A stretch of DNA of 64,000 bases from Gammaproteobacteria bacterium (lineage in GTDB: Bacteria > Pseudomonadota > Gammaproteobacteria > Pseudomonadales > Porticoccaceae), in contig JADJET010000007.1 of assembly GCA_016708925.1 (NCBI GenBank), positions 108,389 through 172,388 of the forward strand, written 5' to 3'. Shown one piece after another: positions 34,018 through 42,430 of this stretch. The position numbers and the translations under genes were made by a program. The notes under the pieces are model-generated. The model searched no databases, had not been told where the DNA came from, and worked only from the letters and a program-made list of their open reading frames with translations. The first letter of the stretch is position 1. The number at the start of each line of letters is the position of its first letter.

Positions 34018-35799
34018 TCAGCGGTCAACATCGGCCATCACAAAGTCGATGCTGGCGACGTGCGCGATCAGGTCGGGCACCATCTGGCCGCGCACCACGG
34101 ACGGGATCTGTTGCAGGTGCGTGAAACTCGGGGTACGGATGCGGGTGCGGTAGCTTGCGGTGCTGTGGTCGCTCATCAGGTAATAGCTGTTGATGCCCTT
34201 GGTGGCCTCGACCATCTGGCTGGTCTCTCCGGCCGGCATCACCGGCCCCCAGGATACGCCGAGGAAATGCGGAATCAGGGTGTCGATGTCGCGCAGGGTG
34301 CGCTCCTTCGGCGGCGGACAGGTCAGCGGATGATCGGCCTTGTACGGCCCCGCGGGCATGTTGTCGAGACACTGCCGGATGATGCGCAGCGACTGGCGGA
34401 TTTCTTCCTCGCGCGCCAGCGCCCGGTCGTAGACATCGCCATTGTGAAACACCGGCACCTCGAAATCGAACTGTTCGTAGCCCGAATAGGGTCGCGCCTT
34501 GCGCAGATCGTAGTTGCAGCCGGTGGCGCGCAGGCCGGGGCCGGTGACGCCCCAGGCCATCGCGTTGGCGGTGTCGTACACGGCAACGCCCTTGCAGCGC
34601 GCCTTGAGAATGGCATTTTCCAGCGCCGCCTTGCGATAACCGTCGAGGCGCTTGGGCATCCATTCGAGGAACTCGCGCACCTTGCGGTCCCAGCCGCGCG
34701 GCAGATCCTGGGCGACGCCGCCGATGCGGAACCACGCCGGGTGCATGCGAAAACCGGTGATGGCCTCGATCACGTCGTAGGCTTTTTGACGGTCGACGAA
34801 CATGTAGAACACCGGCGACATGGCGCCGAGATCCTGGGCAAAAGTGCCGTAAAACAGCAGGTGCGAGCAGATGCGGAAGAATTCCACCAGCATCACCCGG
34901 ATGGTCTTGACGCGCTCCGGCACCTGGATGCCGGCGAGTTTTTCCAGCGCCAGCACATAGGGCAGATTGTTCATGACCCCACCGAGATAGTCGATGCGGT
35001 CGGTGTAGGGAATGTAGCTGTGCCAGGACTGGCGCTCGCCCATCTTTTCGGCGCCACGGTGGTGGTAGCCGATGTCCGGCACGCAGTCGACCACCTCTTC
35101 GCCGTCCAGTTGCAGCACGATGCGGAAAGCGCCGTGGGCAGAGGGATGGTTGGGGCCCAGATTGAGGAACATGAAATCGTGATCGTCGGTGCCGCGTTTC
35201 ATGCCCCAGTCCTCGGGGATGAAGCGCAGCGCCTCCTGCTCCTGATCCTGCCGCAGGGCGTCGAGATGGAAGGGATCGAATTCGGTGGCGCGCGCGGGAT
35301 AATCCTTGCGCAGCGGGTGGCCGGTCCAGGTGGGCGGCAGCAGGATGCGGCGCAGGTGCGGGTGGCCTTCAAAGCCGATGCCGAACAGATCCCAGACTTC
35401 GCGCTCGTACCAGTTGGCGTTCGGATAAATGCCGGACACGGTCGGCAACGACGGGAAATCGCCACGCAACGCGATCTTGATGCGGATGTCACCCTGCCCG
35501 CGCGTGGCGATGTCGCGGTCCACCGACAACAGGTGGTAGACGACGGTGAAATCCGCCGCCGGCAGGCCGTCGCGGTACTTGCGCAAGCGCTCGTCGACAG
35601 CGGTCAGGTCGTACAGCATGGCGTAGGGCTGCGCCATCCCGGTGCGCAGCAGGCGCAGCACTTCGACAACGCGTGCCGCCGGCACCCACAGAGTCGGCAC
35701 CCGATCGACCGTGGACTCGACCGTGACCGCATCGGCCCCGCACAGCGCGATGACCGCGCTGGCGCTATCCGGCAATCCGGGAACCGCGCCGTCGGCCAT
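34018..35799 (-). CDS. nuoC: NADH-quinone oxidoreductase fused subunit C/D
   Basis: A single 593-residue protein combining the NuoC domain (about 1-190; YPNANWYEREVWDLFGIGFEGHPHLRRILLP region) with the NuoD 49-kDa quinone-site domain (about 205-593; LNLGPNHPSAHGAFRIVL and the C-terminal IDFVMADVDR). The fusion is characteristic of E. coli-type complex I in gammaproteobacteria and some others. No frame break is visible at the junction (KRGTDDHDFMFLN). It starts three bases after nuoB ends. Confidence 0.96.
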   Translation of the reverse strand: MADGAVPGLPDSASAVIALCGADAVTVESTVDRVPTLWVPAARVVEVLRLLRTGMAQPYAMLYDLTAVDERLRKYRDGLPAADFTVVYHLLSVDRDIATRGQGDIRIKIALRGDFPSLPTVSGIYPNANWYEREVWDLFGIGFEGHPHLRRILLPPTWTGHPLRKDYPARATEFDPFHLDALRQDQEQEALRFIPEDWGMKRGTDDHDFMFLNLGPNHPSAHGAFRIVLQLDGEEVVDCVPDIGYHHRGAEKMGERQSWHSYIPYTDRIDYLGGVMNNLPYVLALEKLAGIQVPERVKTIRVMLVEFFRICSHLLFYGTFAQDLGAMSPVFYMFVDRQKAYDVIEAITGFRMHPAWFRIGGVAQDLPRGWDRKVREFLEWMPKRLDGYRKAALENAILKARCKGVAVYDTANAMAWGVTGPGLRATGCNYDLRKARPYSGYEQFDFEVPVFHNGDVYDRALAREEEIRQSLRIIRQCLDNMPAGPYKADHPLTCPPPKERTLRDIDTLIPHFLGVSWGPVMPAGETSQMVEATKGINSYYLMSDHSTASYRTRIRTPSFTHLQQIPSVVRGQMVPDLIAHVASIDFVMADVDR

Positions 35800-35802
35800 C
35801 CG

Positions 35803-36462
35803 TCAGACCTCGTCCGGCGTGCGCAGCACGGTCTGCGCCTTGCGCTCGGCCTGCTTCAGGTCGCGCTGCACCGGCATCTCGGCCTGGTAAATACCCTGAT
35901 CGCCGACCACCCAGGACAGCGGCCGCCGCTCCTTGCCGATGGAGTCCTGCAGCAGCATCAGCCCTTGCAGAAAAGCCTCGGGCCGTGGCGGGCAGCCGGG
36001 AACATAGAGATCGACCGGGAGGAATTTATCGACACCCTGCACCACCGAATAGATGTCGTACATGCCGCCGGAGTTGGCGCAGGAACCCATGGAGATCACC
36101 CACTTGGGCTCCAGCAACTGCTCGTACAGGCGCTGCACGACCGGCGCCATCTTGATGAAACAGGTGCCGGCGATGACCATCAGGTCGGCCTGGCGCGGCG
36201 ACGCGCGGATCACTTCGGCGCCGAAACGGGCAATGTCATGGGTCGACGTAAAGGCCGTCGCCATTTCGACATAGCAGCACGACAGGCCAAAGTTATAGGG
36301 CCAGATTGAGTGCTTGCGCCCCCACTGCACCAGATCCGACAGCTTGGCGGTCAGCACATTGCGGCGCACTTCTTCTTCGGTGAAGACTTCTTCGGTCTTG
36401 ATGGCAAGGGGCGAAACGCCGGTGGGGCGATTCGGATCGACGCGGGTAAAGCTGTATCGCAT
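35803..36462 (-). CDS. nuoB: NADH-quinone oxidoreductase subunit B
   Basis: Subunit holding cluster N2, the last in the chain to quinone; 219 residues. The tandem cysteines in LSCCYVEMATAF, the third Cys in SMGSCANSGGMY and the fourth in YVPGCPPRPEA are present. ATG 36462 is preferred; the in-frame extension to 36612 overlaps nuoA. Confidence 0.96.
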   Translation of the reverse strand: MRYSFTRVDPNRPTGVSPLAIKTEEVFTEEEVRRNVLTAKLSDLVQWGRKHSIWPYNFGLSCCYVEMATAFTSTHDIARFGAEVIRASPRQADLMVIAGTCFIKMAPVVQRLYEQLLEPKWVISMGSCANSGGMYDIYSVVQGVDKFLPVDLYVPGCPPRPEAFLQGLMLLQDSIGKERRPLSWVVGDQGIYQAEMPVQRDLKQAERKAQTVLRTPDEV

Positions 36463-36479
36463 GGGACCGGCCTCGCGCC

Positions 36480-36902
36480 TCAGGAATTGTCGCCGGACGG
36501 ACGCCGGCGATGGGTGTGCGGTGACCAGTCGAGCGCGCCGACGCGGATCAGATACACCAGGCTGGCGCCGAGCACCCCGACGAAGATGCACGCTTCGATC
36601 AAGCCAGGCCAACCCGCTTCACGCACGGATACCGCCCAGGCGTACAGAAACAGCGCCTCGACATCGAAAATCACAAAGAACACCGCCACCAGATAGAATT
36701 TCGCCGACAGCCGCAAACGCTCCGGTGAGGCGGAAACCACGCCCGACTCGAAAGGCTCGTTGCGCGCGCGTGCACCGCTACGACCGCCCAGCAGCCAGGA
36801 CAGTCCCAGCATCAGGCCGCAGAGCAAGAACACAGCCACGACATACACTATCGTGCCCCAGAATTCCGGGGAGTCCGGGAAGATTTTCAACAGCTCGGTC
36901 AT
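36480..36902 (-). CDS. nuoA: NADH-quinone oxidoreductase subunit A
   Basis: Three-helix membrane subunit, 140 residues, with the family motif FYLVAVFFVIFDVEALFLYAWAV split by its conserved acidic residues and the loop NEPFESGV. First gene of the nuo operon; the operon's probable -10 box lies about 206 bases upstream at 37108-37113. Confidence 0.95.
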   Translation of the reverse strand: MTELLKIFPDSPEFWGTIVYVVAVFLLCGLMLGLSWLLGGRSGARARNEPFESGVVSASPERLRLSAKFYLVAVFFVIFDVEALFLYAWAVSVREAGWPGLIEACIFVGVLGASLVYLIRVGALDWSPHTHRRRPSGDNS

Positions 36903-37107
36903 GTAAAGCTTCGCTGGGCCCGGCGGGGTCCGCCGTACAAGGTCGCCATGTTCAGAGGTTGGAGCAGGATCCTGGGCAGACCAGACCCCACCAACCGTGT
37001 CGGCCGGCGCCGCATCGGCTTACCGACTGCGGCTTACCGACTGTGGGTAGCCGTCGGCCAAGGGTGCGGATAACCCTCACGAATCGGCCCGGCGCCAGCG
37101 GGCCGGG

Positions 37108-37113
37108 ATTATA
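37108..37113 (-). promoter_or_regulatory. Probable -10 box (tataat) for the nuo operon
   Basis: On the minus strand ggtctataatccc contains a consensus tataat about 206 bases before nuoA. The -35 region is weak, suggesting activator help. The 36903-37457 interval otherwise holds a VOC-protein remnant and the promoter of the next plus-strand gene. Confidence 0.5.
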
Positions 37114-37189
37114 GACCAGCACCGTTCGACGGCGCTAACCTAAATCAAGCCCGCCGCCACAATTCTTGCCATCGCCGGCGCACTCGAGA

Positions 37190-37272
37190 CAATCTGCGCC
37201 GGCACCGTGCTCACCTGCCTGTTTCAGGATCCCGACGGCATCATCCTGCAATTTGACGAACGCCTCGGCTGA
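37190..37272 (+). pseudogene. Remnant of a glyoxalase/VOC-family gene (3' end only)
   Basis: The plus-strand frame ending at the TGA 37270-37272 reads LTCLFQDPDGIILQFDERLG. DPDG followed by a hydrophobic strand is the usual last motif of vicinal-oxygen-chelate domains. Nothing upstream within the gap continues the domain, so this appears to be a leftover 3' end. Confidence 0.4.
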
Positions 37273-37362
37273 GCGGCGGGAGGCACCGTAACGCAAGCAT
37301 CCACTCGGGTTGGCAACCCGTGAACCGAGTGGGCAGTCTGTGAACTCGCGCTCGCCCCGGCG

Positions 37363-37391
37363 TTGGCTTCCGCCAACACTCTCTCTATACT
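37363..37391 (+). promoter_or_regulatory. Sigma-70-type promoter before the 37458 gene
   Basis: ttggct (37363-37368) and tatact (37386-37391) are separated by exactly 17 bases. The gene start with a strong ribosome site (caggaggg) follows about 65 bases downstream. Confidence 0.6.
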
Positions 37392-37457
37392 CCGGGCAGA
37401 GCGACCCGCCCTGTGCTTGGGCGGTGGTCCGCGTGGTTCACTCAGGAGGGAGCACCA

Positions 37458-37790
37458 GTGAAACTGCAAGCCTTCAGAAACAGTACTGTGGCGCGTCCGC
37501 TGGTGTTGGTCGCGGCGCTGTTGCTGTGCCAGCCGGCATTCGCGGCCACCGATGAGGATTCAGATCCCAACAAAGTGTCCGCGATGGACATGACCGGCGA
37601 TCTGCTGATCGGGCGACCCCTGTTGCTCACTGCCACCGTGCTGGGCACCGCGATCTGGCTCGTCGCCCTGCCGTTCTCAGCCCTTGGCGGCAACGTCAAG
37701 GACTCCGCCGAAGCGCTGATCGGCTGGCCGGCGAGAAACACCTTCGAACGATGCCTGGGCTGTCCCACCGCCGGTTACAAGAAGGATTGA
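37458..37790 (+). CDS. Small conserved envelope protein (two hydrophobic segments)
   Basis: A 110-residue protein with a signal-like N-terminus (VARPLVLVAALLLCQPAFA) and a second hydrophobic stretch (PLLLTATVLGTAIWLVALPFSALGG, here about residues 50-75), ending in a short tail with RCLGCPTAGYKKD. Similar small proteins with FSALGGNV and a terminal CLGC are common in gammaproteobacteria, and some are loosely labelled multidrug transporter; none has an established function. GTG 37458 is chosen because caggaggg lies seven bases upstream. Confidence 0.6.
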   Translation: MKLQAFRNSTVARPLVLVAALLLCQPAFAATDEDSDPNKVSAMDMTGDLLIGRPLLLTATVLGTAIWLVALPFSALGGNVKDSAEALIGWPARNTFERCLGCPTAGYKKD

Positions 37791-38049
37791 TCCTGACCCG
37801 GGCCGTGGCGACGCTCCGCGCGGCCCCCGGTTTTCTGTACGCCACCATCCGCGCGCAAACGCGGACGTCAACAGTTCATTCATAGCGCGTTTTGGCGAAG
37901 CGCGCTCCGTGCCGCCTGGAATCATTTCCCGCCCATCGCAACCTGGCCCACGCCGTACCTGCCGCCATCGACTCTCCGGGCAGCTTGGTCACTCATCAGT
38001 CATGCCGCGGTTTTCAGCCTGACACATTCCCGCCCTAACCTTGGCGGAC

Positions 38050-38614
38050 ATGAACAGAGTCCGATCAGATCGCCATTCCGTGCTGGGATATATCCAGCAC
38101 AGTGATGTCCTTACCTTCAACTGGTGCATGCGCCGCAAGCGCCGCGCGCTGTTCACCGCAGCCGGCCACCTGATTTCCAAAACCGCTGACGGCCCTTACT
38201 ACTTCGTCGTGCCTCTGGCACTGTCACTGGCCAACAGCAACGCTGCCCTCACCCTGTTCGCAGTGTTGGCCGGCGCATTTGCGATCGAACGACCGCTCTA
38301 CGCCATCCTCAAACGCAGTCTCAAACGCAACCGCCCGGCGGACGCCCTGCCCGGCTTCGAAAGCTTTATCGTGCCGGCGGACAAGTTCAGCTTTCCCTCC
38401 GGCCATACCAGCGGCGCTTTCCTGGTGGCCACCGCGACCGGCTGGATATTCCCGGCCCTGCTGGTGCCGCTGTACCTGCTGGGCTGCGCTGGTCGGAACC
38501 TCGCGCGTATTTCTGGGCGTTCATTTTCCGTCCGATATCGTCGCCGGAGCCCTGATGGGCACCAGCATCGGTCTGCTGGCCATCAGCGTTCTGTCGCCCG
38601 GGTTGCTCGTTTGA
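38050..38614 (+). pseudogene. PAP2-family membrane phosphatase, one frame break
   Basis: All three phosphatase motifs are present but in two frames. KRSLKRNRP and FPSGHTSGAF are read from ATG 38050; SRVFLGVHFPSD, with the catalytic SRX5H, is read in the +1 frame that ends at 38614. The frame shifts by one base near 38480-38495 (around GCALVGTSRV). Left uncorrected, the first frame runs on into the next gene as an artificial fusion. The protein would be a lipid or undecaprenyl diphosphate phosphatase in the inner membrane. A sequencing indel is likely because both halves are clean. Its stop overlaps the glycosyltransferase start (TGATG). Confidence 0.78.
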
Positions 38615-39702
38615 TGCGCATCCTCTACGGCGTTCAGGGTACCGGCAACGGTCACATCACGCGCGCCCGCGCCATGGCCAAGGCCATGGCCGACCAGGGC
38701 CTCGCGGTGGACTACCTGTTTTCCGGGCGCGAAGCGGACCAGTTCTTCGACATGGAGCCGTTTGGCGATTACCGCCTCCGCAAGGGCCTGACCCTCGCCA
38801 TCGAGGCGGGTCGACTGCGCAGTTTCGGAACCTTGCGGAAATTCGCGCCGCGCCGGCTTGTGAGCGAAGTCCGCGCGCTGGATCTGTCCCCATACGATCT
38901 CATCCTCACCGACTTCGAACCGGTGACCGCCTGGGCCGCGCGCTTGCGCCACAAGCCCTGCGTCGGCATCGGCCACCAGTATGCGTTTCGTTACCCCGTT
39001 CCGCGACCGGGCGGCAACTACCACCAGCGTTTGCTGCTGCGCTGGATGGCGCCGGCGGACACCTGCCTGGGTTTGCACTGGTACCACTTCGACGCGCCGT
39101 TGCTGCCCCCGGTGGCGCCTGTTCCCGAGTTGGGCAGCGCGCAGGATGCGCGGCTGATCGTGGTCTACCTGCCCTTCGAGACGCCCGCCGCCATAAGCGC
39201 CCTGCTTGTGCCCTTTGCCGATTTTCAGTTTGCGGTGTATCACCCGGACGCCGACACCGTCGCAGAGACTGCCGCGCATATTCGCTGGCAGCGACCCAAT
39301 CGCCATGGGTTTCACGGGGAGCTGATTCGCTCCGGCGGCGTGATCTGCAACGCCGGCTTCGAGCTGGCGAGCGAGGCCCTGCAACTGGGCATCAAGCTGC
39401 TGGTCAAGCCGGTGCAGGGACAGTCCGAACAGCACGCCAACGCCATGGCGCTGGCACAGCTGGGGGTGGGTTACACCATGGACCACCTCGATGACGCGCG
39501 GGTGCGTGACTGGCTCGGATGTGGTCGCGCAGTGCGCGTGCGCTACCCGGATGTGGCGGCCGCCATCGCGCGCTGGATCGCCGCCGGACACCACCACACG
39601 GACATTCAGGCACTGTCGGCGGCGCTGTGGCGCACTACCCGGTTCCCCGAAGTTCCACTGTTTCCACCGCCGGAGATGCATCCTGTTGTCTCGGAACCCT
39701 GA
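38614..39702 (+). CDS. MJ1255/VC2487-family glycosyltransferase
   Basis: A 362-residue GT-B-fold glycosyltransferase. It begins MRILYGVQGTGNGHITRARAMA, the family's donor-fold N-terminus, with DLILTDFEPVTAWAARL and the C-terminal nucleotide-binding region VICNAGFELASEALQLGIKLLVKP ending the core. Members are commonly encoded beside a PAP2 phosphatase and an LpxH-like hydrolase, as here, which suggests a shared envelope glycolipid task (inference). ATG 38614 overlaps the previous stop, and its own 3' end overlaps the next gene by 17 bases. Confidence 0.85.
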   Translation: MRILYGVQGTGNGHITRARAMAKAMADQGLAVDYLFSGREADQFFDMEPFGDYRLRKGLTLAIEAGRLRSFGTLRKFAPRRLVSEVRALDLSPYDLILTDFEPVTAWAARLRHKPCVGIGHQYAFRYPVPRPGGNYHQRLLLRWMAPADTCLGLHWYHFDAPLLPPVAPVPELGSAQDARLIVVYLPFETPAAISALLVPFADFQFAVYHPDADTVAETAAHIRWQRPNRHGFHGELIRSGGVICNAGFELASEALQLGIKLLVKPVQGQSEQHANAMALAQLGVGYTMDHLDDARVRDWLGCGRAVRVRYPDVAAAIARWIAAGHHHTDIQALSAALWRTTRFPEVPLFPPPEMHPVVSEP

Positions 39703-40603
39703 ACCCGACACACCTGCAACCAGCACAGCGGGCGCACTCCCTTTTCAGCGCCGGCGCAACACCGACCCACCGGACATTTCACCGCTGACACAACGCCTCA
39801 ACGCCATCTGGCTTTCCGACATCCACTTGGGCAGCCGCGGCTGCCGCGCCGAGTTTCTCCTCGACTTCCTGGAGCGTACCCAGTGCGACGTGCTTTATCT
39901 GCTCGGCGACATCGTCGATCTGTGGGCATTGAAGCGAAGTTTCTACTGGCCGCGCAGCCACCAGGCCGTGCTGCGCAAAATCATTGCCAAGGCCGCTGAA
40001 GGCACCCGCGTGGTCTATGTGCCCGGCAATCACGACATGCTGGCGCGCGATATCGCGGCGCGTCAGTTGCTCGATATCGAGGTGGCGATGGAGGCGGTTC
40101 ACACCACCGCCGATGGCCGTCGGCTGCTGCTGATCCACGGCGACCAGTTCGATCATGTGGTGTTGTGTTCGCGCCTCAACCGCTGGGTCGGCAACGCGAG
40201 CTATTCGCTGTTGCTGATACTCAATCAATTGGCCAACGGTGCGCGGCGCCGGCTGCGGCTGCCCTACTGGTCACTCGCCTACTATGTGAAGAACCGGGTC
40301 GGCAATGCCCGCGCGGCGATCGAAACCTTTGAGCGCGCCGCGGTACACGAGGCGCACCGGCGCGGTTTCGATGGCGTCGTCTGCGGTCACATCCACCAGC
40401 CGGAGCTGCGCGTGATCGACGATCTCCTCTACTGCAACGACGGCGACTGGGTGGAAAGCTGCACCGCCCTGGTGGAACACCGCAGCGGCCGCTTGGAACT
40501 GATGCACTGGGGCGATCTGCAACAACCGCTCAAATGCGAGCAGACGGCCGGTACAGCGGCGGAATTCCAGTTGCTGCAATTGCCACGACTGTCGGCGCGT
40601 TAG
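39686..40603 (+). CDS. UDP-2,3-diacylglucosamine diphosphatase-like metallophosphoesterase
   Basis: Calcineurin-like phosphoesterase of the LpxH/YbbF-related group. Metal ligands are visible in order: WLSDIHLG, LYLLGDIVDLW, PGNHD, LIHGDQFD and VCGHIHQPEL. The usual conserved block begins about residue 34; the N-terminal extension from TTG 39686 is Pro-rich, so a later start is possible. The preference for TTG rests only on overlap with the preceding gene and the absence of ATG. A true LpxH acting in lipid A synthesis or a paralogue using another nucleotide-lipid cannot be told apart. Confidence 0.82.
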   Translation: MSRNPEPDTPATSTAGALPFQRRRNTDPPDISPLTQRLNAIWLSDIHLGSRGCRAEFLLDFLERTQCDVLYLLGDIVDLWALKRSFYWPRSHQAVLRKIIAKAAEGTRVVYVPGNHDMLARDIAARQLLDIEVAMEAVHTTADGRRLLLIHGDQFDHVVLCSRLNRWVGNASYSLLLILNQLANGARRRLRLPYWSLAYYVKNRVGNARAAIETFERAAVHEAHRRGFDGVVCGHIHQPELRVIDDLLYCNDGDWVESCTALVEHRSGRLELMHWGDLQQPLKCEQTAGTAAEFQLLQLPRLSAR

Positions 40604-40714
40604 GGATGCTCTGAATAACCACGTAATCGTCGTTCCCGCGCAGGCGGGAACCCAGAAATATCAGGGCCTTCTGGATGCCCGCTTCCGCGGGCATGACGGT
40701 TATGCAGAGCATCC
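40604..40714. repeat. REP/MITE-like palindromic repeat
   Basis: Terminal inverted repeats ggatgctctg (40604-40613) and cagagcatcc (40705-40714) enclose two internal palindromes, gttcccgcgcaggcgggaac and gatgcccgcttccgcgggca-like. This architecture matches the widespread proteobacterial 'gtcattcccgcgcaggcggg' repeat. It starts right after the hydrolase stop codon and may act as the transcription end. Confidence 0.8.
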
Positions 40715-40762
40715 TTGGTCAGCTGCCGCTCCCGGGGCCAGCCGGCCGCCGAACTCAGCACT

Positions 40763-42145
40763 TCACGCCGCCCGCACCGGCAACCCCCGGCGCCGGGCCT
40801 GTACGCCGGCCCGCTCTGGATCGACGCCACGACCGATGGCCATGTAATCGAAACCCTGTTCCGCGAGCAGCGCCGGATCGTAGAGATTGCGGCCATCGAA
40901 GATCACTGGGGTGCGCAACAACGTTCGCAACAGATCGAAATCCGGCGCCCAGAAGCCTTTCCACTCCGTGCAAATGATCAGCGCATCGGCGCCTTTGGCG
41001 GCGGCTTCCTTGGTACCGAGCAGCAGCAGGTCGTCGCGTTCGCCGTAAAGCGTCTGGCAGGCATCCATGGCGCGCGGATCGAACGCCCGCACCCGCGCAC
41101 CCGCCTGCCACAGGGCTTCGAGCAGCGCCCGGCTCGGTGCTTCGCGCATGTCGTCGGTGCGCGGCTTGAACGCCAGCCCCCAGAGCGCGAAAGTGCGGCC
41201 GCGAATGTCCTTGCCGTAATAGGCAAGCACTTTCTCCGCCAAGCGCTGTTTCTGGCGCTCGTTGACCTCGCGCACCGCGCGCAACAATTGCGGCCGGTAG
41301 CCCGCGTTCAGGGCGGTCGCCTCCAGCGCGCGCACATCCTTGGGAAAACAGGAACCGCCGTAACCGCAGCCCGGGTAGATGAACTGATAGCCGATGCGGG
41401 GGTCGGCGCCGATACCTTGGCGCACCTTTTCGATGTCGGCGCCCAAGGTCTCGGCGATATTGGCGATCTCGTTGATGAAGCTGATCTTGGTGGCCAGCAT
41501 GGCGTTGGCGGCATACTTGGTCAGCTCCGCCGAGCGCACATCCATCATCATGATGCGCTCGTGATTGCGATTGAACGGCGCGTAGAGGCTGCGCAAGAGC
41601 TTCTCCGCCCAGGGCGAATCGGTGCCGATGACGATGCGGTCCGGCTTCATGAAATCGCTCACCGCCGCGCCTTCCTTGAGAAACTCCGGATTGGATGCCA
41701 CCGCGAATTCGAGCTTCGCGCCGCGCTTGGCGAGCACTTGCGCGATACGCTCGCGCACCTGTTCGGTGGTGCCCACCGGCACGGTGGACTTGGTGACCAC
41801 CAGCGCCGGCTGCTCCAGGTGGCGGCCCACCAGCGTCGCCGCCGCCAGCACATGGCAGATGTCGGCGGAGCCATCCTCGCCGGGCGGCGTACCAACCGCG
41901 ATGATGATCACCTGGACGCCGGCGAAGGCCGTGACCGGTTCGGCGCTGAAAACGAGCGACGTGGCCCGCATGCCCTGGGCGATACAGTCCTCCAGGCCGG
42001 GCTCGGATACCGGACAGATGCCCTGGCGCAAGCGGTCGATGCGGGCACTGTCGATATCGAAACACACGACCTGATGACCGGCGTTGGCGAGACACGCGCT
42101 GCTCACCAGTCCCACATAGCCGCTACCCATTATCGTGACTTTCAT
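40763..42145 (-). CDS. ugd: UDP-glucose 6-dehydrogenase
   Basis: Makes UDP-glucuronate for surface polysaccharides. The 460-residue protein shows the NAD motif MGSGYVGLVSSACLANAG, the central ELTKYAANAMLATKISFINE, the catalytic Cys in IYPGCGYGGSCFPKDVRAL (Cys about 260), and the C-terminal UDP-binding part WGLAFKPRTDDMREAPS. ATG 42145 is preferred over an upstream in-frame start at 42169. Single-gene unit; no polysaccharide genes adjoin it except the envelope set on the other strand. Confidence 0.94.
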   Translation of the reverse strand: MKVTIMGSGYVGLVSSACLANAGHQVVCFDIDSARIDRLRQGICPVSEPGLEDCIAQGMRATSLVFSAEPVTAFAGVQVIIIAVGTPPGEDGSADICHVLAAATLVGRHLEQPALVVTKSTVPVGTTEQVRERIAQVLAKRGAKLEFAVASNPEFLKEGAAVSDFMKPDRIVIGTDSPWAEKLLRSLYAPFNRNHERIMMMDVRSAELTKYAANAMLATKISFINEIANIAETLGADIEKVRQGIGADPRIGYQFIYPGCGYGGSCFPKDVRALEATALNAGYRPQLLRAVREVNERQKQRLAEKVLAYYGKDIRGRTFALWGLAFKPRTDDMREAPSRALLEALWQAGARVRAFDPRAMDACQTLYGERDDLLLLGTKEAAAKGADALIICTEWKGFWAPDFDLLRTLLRTPVIFDGRNLYDPALLAEQGFDYMAIGRGVDPERAGVQARRRGLPVRAA

Positions 42146-42235
42146 GGCTGCCTCCGGCAGTGCTGTCACAGCAATTGTCGGGGTTCAGTGTGACCGGATC
42201 ATGTCCCCCGGCGGCGCTCGTGCGGGTCCGCGGGC

Positions 42236-42263
42236 TTGCGGGTCGGCGGGCTTGGGTTACACT
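42236..42263 (+). promoter_or_regulatory. Probable promoter of gshA
   Basis: ttgcgg (42236-42241) and tacact (42258-42263) are 16 bases apart, followed by a leader of about 160 bases before the gshA start. Confidence 0.4.
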
Positions 42264-42430
42264 GAAAGCCAGCCATTCCAGACTCGCACCATGATCCCAA
42301 CGCGCGCACACCCTGCCGGCGACCGCCCTCCGCAACGGGACCGAACGGGTTCCCGCGCACCGCCGACGCCGCACGCATTGACGCCACGCCATCCCGGCAC
42401 CACCCACACCCGCTGCTGACACCCATCTCC

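Noticed and set aside
38041..39702. A fused PAP2-glycosyltransferase protein
   Set aside because: The fusion arises only from a frame shift before the SRX5H motif; the proper PAP2 frame ends at 38614, where the transferase ATG begins.
40621..40700. CRISPR-like repeats
   Set aside because: The palindromes are two different units of one REP-type element, with no regular spacers; no cas gene is present.
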